DNA from: Lysinibacillus_B sp036662795
GTDB taxonomy: Bacteria; Bacillota; Bacilli; Bacillales_A; Planococcaceae
DNA: 64,000 nt
NCBI RefSeq assembly: GCF_036662795.1
Contig: NZ_JBAFWZ010000010.1
Span: 62,001-126,000 of the forward strand
Direction of reading: 5' to 3'
How positions within the stretch are numbered: position 1 is the first letter of the stretch; each line of letters opens with the position of its first letter. Positions 34,694 to 43,424 of the stretch are shown here, piece by piece. The notes beneath the pieces are model-generated. The model was given only the letters and a program-made list of their open reading frames with translations, was not told where the DNA came from and did no database searches. The translations under genes and the position numbers were made by a program.

Positions 34694-34789
34694 TCTTTTA
34701 GGAGTTTTTATTTTATCTACATAATGTATCACATTTTAGTAAGGACCTGTTGACAAATGTTTGCAAAACTAAGATTTGTAAAAATCGGA

Positions 34790-35080
34790 GCATAAGAATA
34801 AAGGCTATGATAAGAACGAGTAGCAGTCAGAGGAACGAACAGAAAGTTGCCGGGTGATGAGAGGCGCATGTTTTAACACTGTGAATACATCTTGGAGCTG
34901 CGTACCAAAAGGGGATACCCCTAGTAGGCTATGACGGTAAGCACCCGACATCATGTGCAAAAGTATCGTCAACCTGACCGTACTAGACTGAGGTGGACAA
35001 TGTCTGTTGTTCACAAATTAAGGTGGTAACATGAGATTAGAACTCGTCCTTTTGGATAATCCCAAGGGGCGGGTTTTTTG
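34790..35080 (+). promoter_or_regulatory. Tyrosine-specific T-box leader with terminator
   Basis: A full T-box layout: a long stem I with GATGAGAGG-type distal features, a specifier loop GTGAA-TAC-A with the tyrosine codon UAC at 34886-34888, and the antiterminator box AAGGTGGTAAC around 35019-35030. The bulge UGGU pairs with ACCA of a tRNA with discriminator A, which tRNA-Tyr has. The terminator follows: CTCGTCCTTTTGG with CCCAAGGGGCGGG and six T (35043-35079). It should read through only when tRNA-Tyr is uncharged. The gene behind it is a core-less TyrRS. Confidence 0.88.
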
Positions 35081-35134
35081 CCTTTTATAGACCTTACGAA
35101 TATTGAAAATAATATTTTAAGGAGATGTGAAACG

Positions 35135-35425
35135 ATGACCTGCTTACTAGAAGAGCAGCTTCGAATTATTGGAAAAGCGAGAGAGCAATTTGATGAAATA
35201 CCTGAACTATTGTTAGAAATAGATAAAGAAACGGTTGAACATATTATTCCTCAATTAATACAAATGGGGTTAGTTTCGAGTAAAAGCGAATTTCTTCGTT
35301 TAGTAAAGCAGGATGGTGTTGGAATTAATCAAGAAAAAATCGCTATTGATGATTTACAACGTGTATTAATGAATGATGAAGGAATAAAAATCGGCAAAAA
35401 GCGTTTTGTTAGGTTTATTAAATGA
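35135..35425 (+). pseudogene. tyrZ: TyrRS remnant: N-terminal tip joined to C-terminal S4 domain, catalytic core missing
   Basis: A 96-residue open frame. Residues about 45-96 are an S4 RNA-binding domain of the TyrRS kind ('GLVSSKSEFLRLVKQDGV.IN' and the final 'IKIGKKRFVRF'). Residues 1-12 (MTCLLEEQLRII) resemble the first residues of TyrZ-type synthetases, and the linker 'AREQFDEIPELLLE' matches the region just before their S4 domain. HIGH and KMSKS motifs are absent: some 300 residues are gone, in frame. The Tyr T-box and a good site (AAGGAG before ATG 35135) are kept, so a small RNA-binding peptide may still be made under tyrosine starvation. A true synthetase must be elsewhere. Confidence 0.82.
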
Positions 35426-35513
35426 GGTAATAATTTGAAAAGAAAAATGAGGCTATCCCTTTCATTTCGAATTTCGAAGCATTATAATTTTCTTATATAA
35501 GGGGGTATAGAAT

Positions 35514-37016
35514 ATGACTGTACAACAACAATTTATCGATTATGTAAAAAAGATGCAAAACTATGGAGAGGCATTATCCGTAATTTATTGGGATATGCGA
35601 ACTGGTGCACCAAAAAAAGGAATTCCTCAGCGTGCTGAAGTCGTGGGAACATTGTCTGCGGAATTATTTGCCCTGCAAACTTCAGACGAATTAGGAAAGA
35701 TGTTAGAGGAGCTTGAAGGGCAACAGGATAAGCTGGATTTTGTTACGAAGCGCTTATTCGAAGAAGTGAAAAAAGAATACGATGAATCCAAAAAAATCCC
35801 GCCAGCCGAATATAAAGAATATGTCATATTGCAATCTAAGGCTGAAACAGTTTGGGAGGAAGCGAAGGAAAAATCTGATTTCGATTTATTCCTGCCATAC
35901 TTAAAGAGAATTGTCGAGTTCCAAAAGAAATTTGTAAACTATTGGGGCATTAAAAATGGCTCAGCTTATAATACACTGCTAGATAAATATGAGCCTGAAA
36001 TGACAACAGAAATTTTGGACCGAGTATTTGGTGAGCTACGTGAAACAATTGTGCCACTAGTGAAAGCGATTAATGAATCACCGAATAAGCCGAATACGGA
36101 AATGTTATTTAAGCATTTCCCGAAAGAAGGTCAACGTCAGGCTTCCCTTGAAATATTAGAGCAGCTTGGCTATGATTTTGATGCAGGTCGTTTAGATGAA
36201 ACAGTTCATCCATTTATGATTGGATTAAACAGTGGGGATATCCGTGTCACTACAAAATATGATGAAAACGACTTCCGTTCTGCTGTCTTCGGTACAATTC
36301 ATGAGTGTGGTCACGCACTATATGAACAAAATATCGATCCGGAATTAAACGGTTTACCTCTATCAACCGGTACATCAATGGGCATTCATGAATCACAATC
36401 GCTGTTTTATGAAAACTTCGTAGGACGTAACGAACAGTTTTGGGCACATAACTTTAAAATACTACAAAAACATTCATCTGAGCAATTCGGCAATGTAGCA
36501 GTAGAGGATTTCCTAAAGGCAATTAATTTTGTAGAGCCTTCACTTATTCGTATTGAAGCAGATGAGTTAACATATCCACTACACATCATGATCCGCTATG
36601 AAATCGAACGTGAGCTGTTTGATGGAGATTTACAAGCAGAGGATTTACCGCAAGTTTGGAATGATAAATACGAGGAGTACCTAGGTATTCGTCCTGAGAA
36701 TGATGCACAAGGTGTATTACAAGATACACACTGGAGCGGTGGTAGCTTCGGTTACTTCCCGTCATATGCATTAGGATACATGTATGCGGCACAATGGAAA
36801 GCTGCAATGGATAAAGATATTCCAAACTTTGACGAGCTTTGTGCACGTGGTGAACTTGCGCCAATTCGTGAATGGCTGACAGAGAAAGTACATCAATACG
36901 GTGCTTTAAAGAAACCGTTTGAGCTATTACAAGAGGGTACTGGTGAAGGCTTGACTGCGAAATATTTAGCGGATTATTTAAAAGAAAAGTATACGAAGAT
37001 TTATCAATTAAAATAG
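35514..37016 (+). CDS. ypwA: Metal-dependent carboxypeptidase Taq (M32), YpwA
   Basis: A 500-residue M32 peptidase of full length. The zinc site HECGH is at residues 263-267, followed by the family segments 'GLPLSTGTSMGIHESQSLFYENFVGR' and 'DDTHWSGGSFGYFPSYALGYMYAAQ'-like stretch near the end. It removes C-terminal residues from peptides in the cytosol. Position after ypvA is as in B. subtilis. From residue 226 on, the gene is repeated, diverged, at 42,536-43,358 and again as a short end at about 44,602-44,690. AAGGGGG precedes ATG 35514. Confidence 0.95.
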   Translation: MTVQQQFIDYVKKMQNYGEALSVIYWDMRTGAPKKGIPQRAEVVGTLSAELFALQTSDELGKMLEELEGQQDKLDFVTKRLFEEVKKEYDESKKIPPAEYKEYVILQSKAETVWEEAKEKSDFDLFLPYLKRIVEFQKKFVNYWGIKNGSAYNTLLDKYEPEMTTEILDRVFGELRETIVPLVKAINESPNKPNTEMLFKHFPKEGQRQASLEILEQLGYDFDAGRLDETVHPFMIGLNSGDIRVTTKYDENDFRSAVFGTIHECGHALYEQNIDPELNGLPLSTGTSMGIHESQSLFYENFVGRNEQFWAHNFKILQKHSSEQFGNVAVEDFLKAINFVEPSLIRIEADELTYPLHIMIRYEIERELFDGDLQAEDLPQVWNDKYEEYLGIRPENDAQGVLQDTHWSGGSFGYFPSYALGYMYAAQWKAAMDKDIPNFDELCARGELAPIREWLTEKVHQYGALKKPFELLQEGTGEGLTAKYLADYLKEKYTKIYQLK

Positions 37017-37033
37017 AATCAACTATGAAAAAT

Positions 37034-37080
37034 GCACTGCTAATTGTTGGGGAAACTTAACATTCGGTGGTGCTTTTTTC
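37034..37080 (+). terminator. Terminator after ypwA (first copy)
   Basis: GCACTGCTAAT against the GGTGGTGC arm with several wobble pairs, followed by six T. The same hairpin, better paired, occurs after the second ypwA end at 43,379-43,424, so the duplication includes the terminator. Confidence 0.7.
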
Positions 37081-37212
37081 TATGGTTTTTATTTACCATT
37101 AAATTACAATAAAATAGATGCTATTAGTTTTCAGCTCAACTTTGGTTTTATGTTGAGATTAATTAGAAACTGATCTGTTATTTTGGATATGTAGAAAAAG
37201 GAGGATTATGTT

Positions 37213-37317
37213 GTGTCATACTCCTTATATAGTAATGTTAAATGGGGTAAATTGATGAATTATACTAAAATAAAAGTACCAAATGTGTTATTATATTACA
37301 AAAAAGGGTGGATTTAA
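37213..37317 (+). CDS. Candidate 34-residue leader ORF abutting the NACHT gene
   Basis: GTG at 37213 is 9 bases after a perfect AAAAAGGAGG. The frame is open for 34 codons and its TAA touches the NACHT ATG (TAAATG). The product is basic and aromatic (starts MSYSLYSNVKWGK, ends YYKKGWI). It could couple translation of the NACHT protein or be a small partner. The strong ribosome-binding site is the main support; no homologue is known to me. Confidence 0.4.
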   Translation: MSYSLYSNVKWGKLMNYTKIKVPNVLLYYKKGWI

Positions 37318-39108
37318 ATGAGTGATATTGAAGGACGTGTGGCAGCAGGTGTAATAACAGAATTGGTAAAACAGACTGTTACACCAATAAAACAATACGT
37401 TACAAATAAATGGGGTAAGTCTGCTTTAAAAAGTGAAATGGAACTAATTGATGCATATGAAAAATATTTGACTAAAAGCAAGGAAAAATATAGTAAAATA
37501 AAAACTTTGTTATATAAAAGAACACCTAAAGATTTATATTCATTTTATGAAGATTTAAATGTTCGATATGAAAACCAATTATTTGATACAAGTGATATAC
37601 AAAATTTATTTTCTATCGGTGATAGACTTATTATTACGGGAACTGGTGGAATAGGGAAATCGACTATGATGAAGCATTTCTTTCAAAATAGTATAGATTC
37701 AAAATATTTAGTTCCTATATTGATAGAATTGAGAAATTTAAATGATAAGTATAATGCTGGTAAAGTTGATTTGTTAGATTATATCTATAAAAGTATTCAA
37801 AATTTTGATTTTGATACAGAAAAAGATTATTTAGAATATAGTTTGGAATCTGGAAAAAATCTAATATTATTTGACGGTTTAGATGAAGTAAAAAATGACA
37901 TTTTAAATGACGTAATATTAGCTATACAAGAGTTTGGGGATAAATTTAATAAATGTCCTATCATACTTACTTCTAGACCTACTGATAATTTTATTGGCTG
38001 GAATAACTATATTGAAGTAACAGCATGCCCATTATCAAAAGAGCAAGCGTTGAGCCTTATAAATAAGTTAGACTTTGACATTGACATAAAGGATAATTTT
38101 TATAAAAATTTAGATGATAAATTATATAATAATTATGAGGACTTCGCTTCTATACCGTTACTATTAACAATAATGTTAATAACATATGATAACAATGCAG
38201 ATATTCCTAACGAATTACATGAGTTTTATGAACAGGCATTTTCAGCCCTATTCCATACACATGATGCTTCAAAAAGCGGTTACAAAAGAGATATTGAAAC
38301 TAAGTTAAGTTACGACAAATTTAAACGTGTTTTTTCGTATTTTTGTTTTCAATCTTTTTTAAATAGTGATTATTATTTTACTGAAGACAAAATGCTAACG
38401 TATTTAAGTAAATCGAAAGAAAAATTTGGAAATGAAACGGATTTTAATGAAATAAATTTATTGAATGATTTGACCAATTCTGTATGTATGTTAGTGAAAG
38501 ATGGCTTAGAATATACGTTTTCACATAGGTCATTTCAAGAATATTTTGCAGCTATCTACACTGTAGATTTAGTAGATGAAATACAGCAAAAATTATTTAA
38601 TGATATTATACAAGAGAAAATTGATTGTTTCGGAAGTAAATATATAGAAATTTTAGAGCAGCTTCAGTTTAAACGATTTAATAAAAATTTTATAATGCCT
38701 AAAGCAAAAATAATAAAAAATATGATAGATAAAGAAGATTATCTTGGATGCTTGAAATTTTTATTTGAAAGTGTAGAGTTGCAAGAAGACTATATGTCAT
38801 TAAGTTTATCTAATTCAACAAATATTTTCATATTTGAAAAAGTTGTAAGATATCAAAATGTCGAAAGGGGAGACTGGAGAAAAGATATAATAAATAGTAT
38901 GTATCTGAAAATTATTGAAAATTCGAATAGTGATATCGATATGAATAATATAAATTTCGAAACGTTTTATGAATTAGGGCTTTTAGAGGACTTAATGGAA
39001 AGCATCTATTTTATTGAAATGACGAAAGGATTTAGTGAATGGGTTGATAATATCGAAAATAGTGCAGAAAAAGAATTATCTACTGAAGAATTTTTAAGTA
39101 TATTATGA
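37318..39108 (+). CDS. NACHT-domain NTPase, bacterial NLR-like (probable anti-phage defence)
   Basis: A 596-residue STAND NTPase. A helical N-terminus (1-85) is followed by the NACHT core: Walker A 'GTGGIGKST' at 108-116, Walker B 'LILFDGLDEV' near 182-191 with the double-acidic NACHT form, sensor-type 'IILTSRPTDN', and a winged-helix end with 'FSHRSFQEYFAA' near residue 405. The last ~170 residues are helical with no classic repeats and may be the sensor. Bacterial NACHT proteins sense phage and trigger abortive responses; the effector here is not recognised. AT content is higher than in flanking host genes and it lies between ypwA repeats, so it is probably acquired. Confidence 0.85.
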   Translation: MSDIEGRVAAGVITELVKQTVTPIKQYVTNKWGKSALKSEMELIDAYEKYLTKSKEKYSKIKTLLYKRTPKDLYSFYEDLNVRYENQLFDTSDIQNLFSIGDRLIITGTGGIGKSTMMKHFFQNSIDSKYLVPILIELRNLNDKYNAGKVDLLDYIYKSIQNFDFDTEKDYLEYSLESGKNLILFDGLDEVKNDILNDVILAIQEFGDKFNKCPIILTSRPTDNFIGWNNYIEVTACPLSKEQALSLINKLDFDIDIKDNFYKNLDDKLYNNYEDFASIPLLLTIMLITYDNNADIPNELHEFYEQAFSALFHTHDASKSGYKRDIETKLSYDKFKRVFSYFCFQSFLNSDYYFTEDKMLTYLSKSKEKFGNETDFNEINLLNDLTNSVCMLVKDGLEYTFSHRSFQEYFAAIYTVDLVDEIQQKLFNDIIQEKIDCFGSKYIEILEQLQFKRFNKNFIMPKAKIIKNMIDKEDYLGCLKFLFESVELQEDYMSLSLSNSTNIFIFEKVVRYQNVERGDWRKDIINSMYLKIIENSNSDIDMNNINFETFYELGLLEDLMESIYFIEMTKGFSEWVDNIENSAEKELSTEEFLSIL

Positions 39109-39415
39109 GTGAATTTAATAACCTTTAAATATAATTATTACCTAGTTTCCGATTTTGAAAGCTCAATTAAAATAGTTGTTATTAGAATGCTTCTAAGATA
39201 TCGGCGACGATTGAGTGGGGAGAGCAAAACCGCACTTATCTACATTATTGAGAGACAGCACCGTTAAACAAAATATGTAAGGTGCTGTTTTTATAATAAT
39301 AAGAGATAGATTAGATTAACTATAAATTTCAAATCTGAAATAGAAAAAGTAAACGATGATATAATTTCTAAAAACTTATCATTATATAATTGTTAAATAA
39401 GAAAGGGAAGAAAAA
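39109..39415 (+). other. Non-coding gap with GC-richer patch and terminator
   Basis: No gene. Amid A/T-rich sequence, 39190-39245 is clearly richer in G/C ('CGGCGACGATTGAGTGGGG'), then ACAGCACC (39255-39262) pairs with GGTGCTGT (39281-39288) and runs into T's. The hairpin ends NACHT transcription. The G/C patch may be a small RNA 3' part or a relic; it matches no RNA family I know. Confidence 0.5.
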
Positions 39416-41218
39416 ATGAATTTTGAAGCAATGAGTGATAATATCCGAGGTTTATTTACAGCTACAAGAACATATAAAATTCCAAGATTTCAACGTGATT
39501 TTTCTTGGGATCAAAATAATTACAATGAATTTTTAAAAGATATGTTATCACAAATATCATTTGATCCCAATACTGCTAAATTTGAAACTTCTCAATATTT
39601 TTTGGGTAATATGTTGTTTTTAGGGGAAAAAGATAAAGATTTAGTTGAAGTTGTAGATGGTCAACAAAGATTAACTACAACTACAATTTTATTAGCAGCT
39701 TTAAGAAATTCATTGTATGATGTAAATGATTCGGCAAAATATAGTAGCAAGCAAAAAGCGGCAGCTCGTGATTATGCTGATACTATACAAAGTGAGTATT
39801 TAATTAAAAAAATTGATGGCTCTCCACAAAGGAAAGTACAAACGACTTCTAGTTATCCATACTTCACGCAAACTATTCAAGACTATCACACTAAAAATGG
39901 TGAAGTTGAGCCTGTTACAGAAGAAGAAGAGTTACTTAAAAAAACATTTGAGTTCTTTTTAAAAGAATTAAAAGAAGACGCCTTTTTAAGAAAAATTTCG
40001 GCAATGTATAAATATCAGTTTAAAACAGAAAATTATGTTGAAGCTTTAAAGTCGTTAAGAGATCAATTATTAAAGTCAGAAATAATCGATGTGTTTGTTT
40101 CAGAAAAAGAACAAGCTAATAAAATTTTTGAAAATATAAATTCTAAAGGTAAGCCGCTTTCACAAGTAGATTTAATAAAAAATTCTATTTTTAGCAGAAT
40201 TGGTATTACAAATGGTGGAGTTGATGAAATATCAAATACATGGAATAATTTTAAGCAACAAATTGTAGATTTAGATACTACTTTCAATGAATTTTTCCTG
40301 CATTATTGGAAGGCTGCATATCCAGAAGATAGTGCAAATGGAAATAATTTATACAAAAAGTTTCTTAAAAGATTTGGTGCAAGTACAGATCTAGACCTTG
40401 AAAATTTTATTAAAGAACTGAAGCAAGGGCTAGAATTTTACAAAACAATTGTATCACCCGATAAAAATAAATTTACGAGAAAAGAGTTAAAAGCAGAATT
40501 AGAATATTTAGTAGCGATTAATAGATTTAAAGGCGTACAGGTACGACCAGTTTTACTCTCTTTATATATCACTAATGCTAAACTAGGTAATAAGAAATTA
40601 CCTCAAAAGGAAAAAACTTCATTCTTGCAGTTTTTAAGTAATTTTCATTTTGCGGCATTTGGAACAGAGTTGAAAATTAGGTCTAATAAAGCTACAATGC
40701 CGTATAAAAACTTTTCACTAAATGTTTCTAATGCTAAGACAAAAAATGAAATTAAATCAGCAATTTTGGAATTAAAAGAAGAGTTATTAAAGCTTATTAA
40801 CAAAGAAAATTTTATTAAAGCATTTGAGTCTTTAGAATTTTCTAAGGAAAAAGCTAGGAGCGGTTTAGAAGCCTTTCCTGCTTCCTATGCTATTAAACAA
40901 GTAGCTAATTTGATGGAAAATAGAACATATGATGATGATGAATATTCTATAGAGCATATTTTAGATGAATCGTTAGGTAATACCGAAAATATTGGTAATT
41001 TAATAGTACTTGAAGAAAAATATAACAAAGAAGTAAATGAAGTGAAAAAACGAAACAAAGGTATAATATCATTTGAACAAAAGAAATTAATATATTTACA
41101 GAGTAAATATATTTTAGTTCATATATTATGCGAAAATTATACTAAGTTTGATAGAGAGGATGTTTCTAAAAGGGCTAATGAATTAGCAAATTCTTTTTGG
41201 GATTCATTTTTCATATAG
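39416..41218 (+). CDS. DUF262/DUF1524 protein (GmrSD-like), probable type IV restriction/defence nuclease
   Basis: A 600-residue fusion. The N-terminal DUF262 domain begins with 'YKIPRFQRDFSWDQNNYNEFLKD' and has the ParB/Srx-like 'VVDGQQRLTTT' near residue 85, which binds and hydrolyses NTP in relatives. A long helical middle follows. The C-terminal DUF1524 is an HNH-type nuclease with 'YSIEHILDESLG' and 'IGNLIVLEEKYN' near residues 515-545. GmrSD cuts glucosylated phage DNA; related proteins appear in Brx and Ssp systems. Here it is in one polypeptide. It lies between terminators and so is its own unit. Confidence 0.85.
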   Translation: MNFEAMSDNIRGLFTATRTYKIPRFQRDFSWDQNNYNEFLKDMLSQISFDPNTAKFETSQYFLGNMLFLGEKDKDLVEVVDGQQRLTTTTILLAALRNSLYDVNDSAKYSSKQKAAARDYADTIQSEYLIKKIDGSPQRKVQTTSSYPYFTQTIQDYHTKNGEVEPVTEEEELLKKTFEFFLKELKEDAFLRKISAMYKYQFKTENYVEALKSLRDQLLKSEIIDVFVSEKEQANKIFENINSKGKPLSQVDLIKNSIFSRIGITNGGVDEISNTWNNFKQQIVDLDTTFNEFFLHYWKAAYPEDSANGNNLYKKFLKRFGASTDLDLENFIKELKQGLEFYKTIVSPDKNKFTRKELKAELEYLVAINRFKGVQVRPVLLSLYITNAKLGNKKLPQKEKTSFLQFLSNFHFAAFGTELKIRSNKATMPYKNFSLNVSNAKTKNEIKSAILELKEELLKLINKENFIKAFESLEFSKEKARSGLEAFPASYAIKQVANLMENRTYDDDEYSIEHILDESLGNTENIGNLIVLEEKYNKEVNEVKKRNKGIISFEQKKLIYLQSKYILVHILCENYTKFDREDVSKRANELANSFWDSFFI

Positions 41219-41349
41219 AGAAAATCTTCTTCGCGCATATACTCTAATCATTTATTCACTAGAGAAAGAATAAATTTGTCAAGTCTCATTAGTAATGTAA
41301 TTGAAAATAAAAATTTGAATATAATATGAAATTTAGAATAAATAATTAA

Positions 41350-41384
41350 AGCAGCTTGTGAGTAAAATTCACAAGCTGCTTTTT
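41350..41384. terminator. Bidirectional terminator between DUF262 gene and XRE gene
   Basis: AGCAGCTTGTGA pairs perfectly with TCACAAGCTGCT over a seven-base loop, with T's on the right and A's on the left, so it can serve both converging genes. Confidence 0.88.
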
Positions 41385-41471
41385 AATTATGCTTAAATCG
41401 TCCAAAAATTGCATTAGTGATGGAATTAATCTATAAATTGGTAAATTTACTGTGAAAATTTGATGGTTTAT

Positions 41472-41825
41472 CTAATTGTGTTTGTCCCTGATTATTTCCC
41501 ATATCGTTTTTAGTTTGCGAAGGTCTTTTTCTGTATATTGGGGAAGTTCATTATACCATAATTGAAGTTCTGGATCATGAATATTAGCAGCAATATAATT
41601 TTTATTATATGTAGATTCCAAGATGTCTGTCCTGCCAAGTAGGTAATCGGTGCTAACTTTAAAATAATCAGCAATAGACTGTAATGTGTCGTAATCAGGT
41701 TTTCTATCATCAGATTCATACCTAGATAATACAGTACTCGAAACACCAATTTGCTTAGCAAAATCTTTTTGAGAAATATATTTTTTTTCACGCAAATATT
41801 TAATTCGATTACCTAAAGAACCCAT
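41472..41825 (-). CDS. XRE-family transcriptional repressor
   Basis: A 117-residue protein. An HTH_3 domain at residues 6-62 ('RIKYLREKKYISQKDFAKQIGVSSTVLSRYESDDRKPDYDTL' pattern, with 'YFKVSTDYLLGR' end) is followed by a short helical tail. It resembles small phage/ICE repressors. It reads leftward, divergent from a spacer holding two copies of a palindrome TTACC-N5-GGTAA that are its likely operators. It may control itself and the small rightward frames, rather than the DUF262 gene, which is transcribed toward it. Confidence 0.88.
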   Translation of the reverse strand: MGSLGNRIKYLREKKYISQKDFAKQIGVSSTVLSRYESDDRKPDYDTLQSIADYFKVSTDYLLGRTDILESTYNKNYIAANIHDPELQLWYNELPQYTEKDLRKLKTIWEIIRDKHN

Positions 41826-41894
41826 ATAATCACCACTTATTAAAGTAATTTATTAATTAAATGTTAGCATTTACTTCTATTTTAGGTTCTTTTA

Positions 41895-41957
41895 TTACCG
41901 AAAAGGTAAAAATATATTTACATTACCATTACGGTAATATATACTGTGTATAGGTAA
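41895..41957. promoter_or_regulatory. Operator pair TTACC-N5-GGTAA for the XRE repressor
   Basis: Perfect palindromes at 41895-41909 (TTACCGAAAAGGTAA) and 41923-41937 (TTACCATTACGGTAA), centres 28 bp apart, plus a half site GGTAA at 41953-41957. The spacing of near three helical turns would allow cooperative binding on one DNA face. Confidence 0.75.
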
Positions 41958-42003
41958 TATTTATTTTGGTATCTTTTATATAGAAAAGAAGGAACATAGA
42001 CAG

Positions 42004-42195
42004 ATGTTAATGCAAATCCTGCTAAAGAATATGATGTTAAAGGGACAACTATTTGAATTTATGAGTAATAGGGAATCAGAAATTTATATCAAATTCATGC
42101 CTTATGTGGATAAGATTTATTCTACAATCTTTTTGAAGGAAACAAGTAATGCATATACATATTTCCCTACGATTCACTTGACGATTTCAGAGTAA
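42004..42195 (+). CDS. Doubtful small ORF divergent from XRE gene
   Basis: A 63-codon frame starting at ATG 42004 after AAGAAGGAA, where the gene divergently controlled by the repressor would be expected. Composition is Met/Leu/Ile-rich with no motif. It may be a remnant of a longer gene: other frames here also show protein-like pieces broken by stops. Confidence 0.3.
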   Translation: MLMQILLKNMMLKGQLFEFMSNRESEIYIKFMPYVDKIYSTIFLKETSNAYTYFPTIHLTISE

Positions 42196-42225
42196 GCAAC
42201 AACGAGAGACATTATAGCGAGGATC

Positions 42226-42453
42226 ATGATTGCAATTACTTGTTCGTTACTTATGAGCGAAGTAAGGGGGTTGAAGGGGTTGAGTGAGAAGAAGGATGAG
42301 CAAGTGGAGAGAGATGTAAATATATTGGATAGAAAAATAAACATGGAAGAGCTTTTGAAATTCGATGAATCAAATGGAATTGTAACGAGAAGAAATGAAC
42401 CTAACATGAGATTGATGGCAATTGCTTGGATAAATTTAATGAATCAATCTTAA
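42226..42453 (+). CDS. Doubtful small ORF or gene remnant
   Basis: A 75-codon frame with charged, helical composition ('LSEKKDEQVERDVNILDRKINMEELLKF') and a weak GCGAGGA upstream. It ends 83 bases before the second ypwA fragment. Probably what is left of island cargo; unrecognised. Confidence 0.3.
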   Translation: MIAITCSLLMSEVRGLKGLSEKKDEQVERDVNILDRKINMEELLKFDESNGIVTRRNEPNMRLMAIAWINLMNQS

Positions 42454-42535
42454 AATAATATAACCTACTTAAAACACTGGTGTTATTGCATTCAGTGTTA
42501 TTTTAAGTGCATTTAATTTCGTATACTCTAAAGTA

Positions 42536-43358
42536 TTTAGATGAAACAGTTCATCCGTTCATGATTGGTTTAAACAGTGGTGATATTCGAGTTACTACGA
42601 AGTATGATGAAAACGACTTCCGCTCTGCTGTATTCGGCACGATTCATGAGTGTGGGCACGCACTTTATGAGCAAAATATCGATCCAGAATTAAACGGGTT
42701 ACCTTTATCAACAGGTACATCGATGGGCATCCATGAGTCACAATCACTGTTTTATGAAAACTTTGTTGGACGAAACGAGCAGTTTTGGGCACATAACTTT
42801 AATATATTACAGGAGCATTCACCAGAGCAGTTCGGCAATGTAGCAGTAGAGGATTTCCTAAAGGCGATTAATTTCGTAGAGCCATCTTTTATTCGTATTG
42901 AAGCAGATGAGTTAACATACCCACTGCATATCATGATCCGCTATGAAATTGAACGTGAGCTGTTTGATGGAGATTTACAAGCAGAAGATTTACCACAAGT
43001 ATGGAATGATAAATACGAGCAGTATTTAGGCATTCGTCCTGCTAATGATGCACAAGGGGTACTCCAAGATACACACTGGAGCGGTGGTAGCTTTGGTTAC
43101 TTCCCATCTTATGCTCTAGGCTACATGTATGCTGCACAGTGGAAGGCAGCTATGGATAAGGATATTCCGAACTTTGACGAGCTTTGTGCACGTGGTGAGC
43201 TTGCGCCAATTCGTGAATGGTTAACGGAAAAGGTGCATAAATATGGTGCTTTAAAGAAACCGTTCCAGCTATTGCAAGAGGGGACTGGTGAAGGCTTAAA
43301 CGCAAAGTATTTAGCGGATTATTTAAAAGAAAAGTATACGAAATTGTACCAGTTATAA
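42536..43358 (+). pseudogene. ypwA: Second, diverged copy of the ypwA 3' end (M32 carboxypeptidase C-terminal part)
   Basis: From TTTAGATGAAACAG at 42536 the sequence follows ypwA from 36191 to its stop and on through the terminator. The protein differs at only about a dozen of 273 positions (for example HNFNILQEHS against HNFKILQKHS), while many codon third positions differ. So this is another allele, not a fresh duplication. It retains the HECGH site but lacks the first ~225 residues and any ribosome-binding site. The intact gene and this fragment bracket the NACHT/DUF262/XRE cargo. Confidence 0.93.
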
Positions 43359-43378
43359 TAGAAAAAATTATGAAGAAT

Positions 43379-43424
43379 GCACTGCTAATTGTTGAGGGAA
43401 CTTAACTTTTGGCAGTGCTTTTTT
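43379..43424 (+). terminator. Terminator after the second ypwA fragment
   Basis: GCACTGCTAA pairs with TTGGCAGTGC (one T-G pair) and runs into six T. Homologous to the hairpin at 37,034 but better paired. Confidence 0.85.

Noticed and set aside
35078..35134. An upstream TTG start for the S4 protein
   Set aside because: It lies inside the T-box terminator T-run and gives non-homologous residues; ATG 35135 has AAGGAG at correct distance.
41472..42453. Toxin-antitoxin pair around the XRE gene
   Set aside because: The XRE protein is divergent from, not paired with, the small frames, and neither small frame resembles a toxin.
42507..43358. A complete second carboxypeptidase gene
   Set aside because: It has the HECGH site but no N-terminal ~225 residues; the ATG at 42507 has no ribosome-binding site and its first ten codons are unrelated sequence. 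Listed as a fragment.
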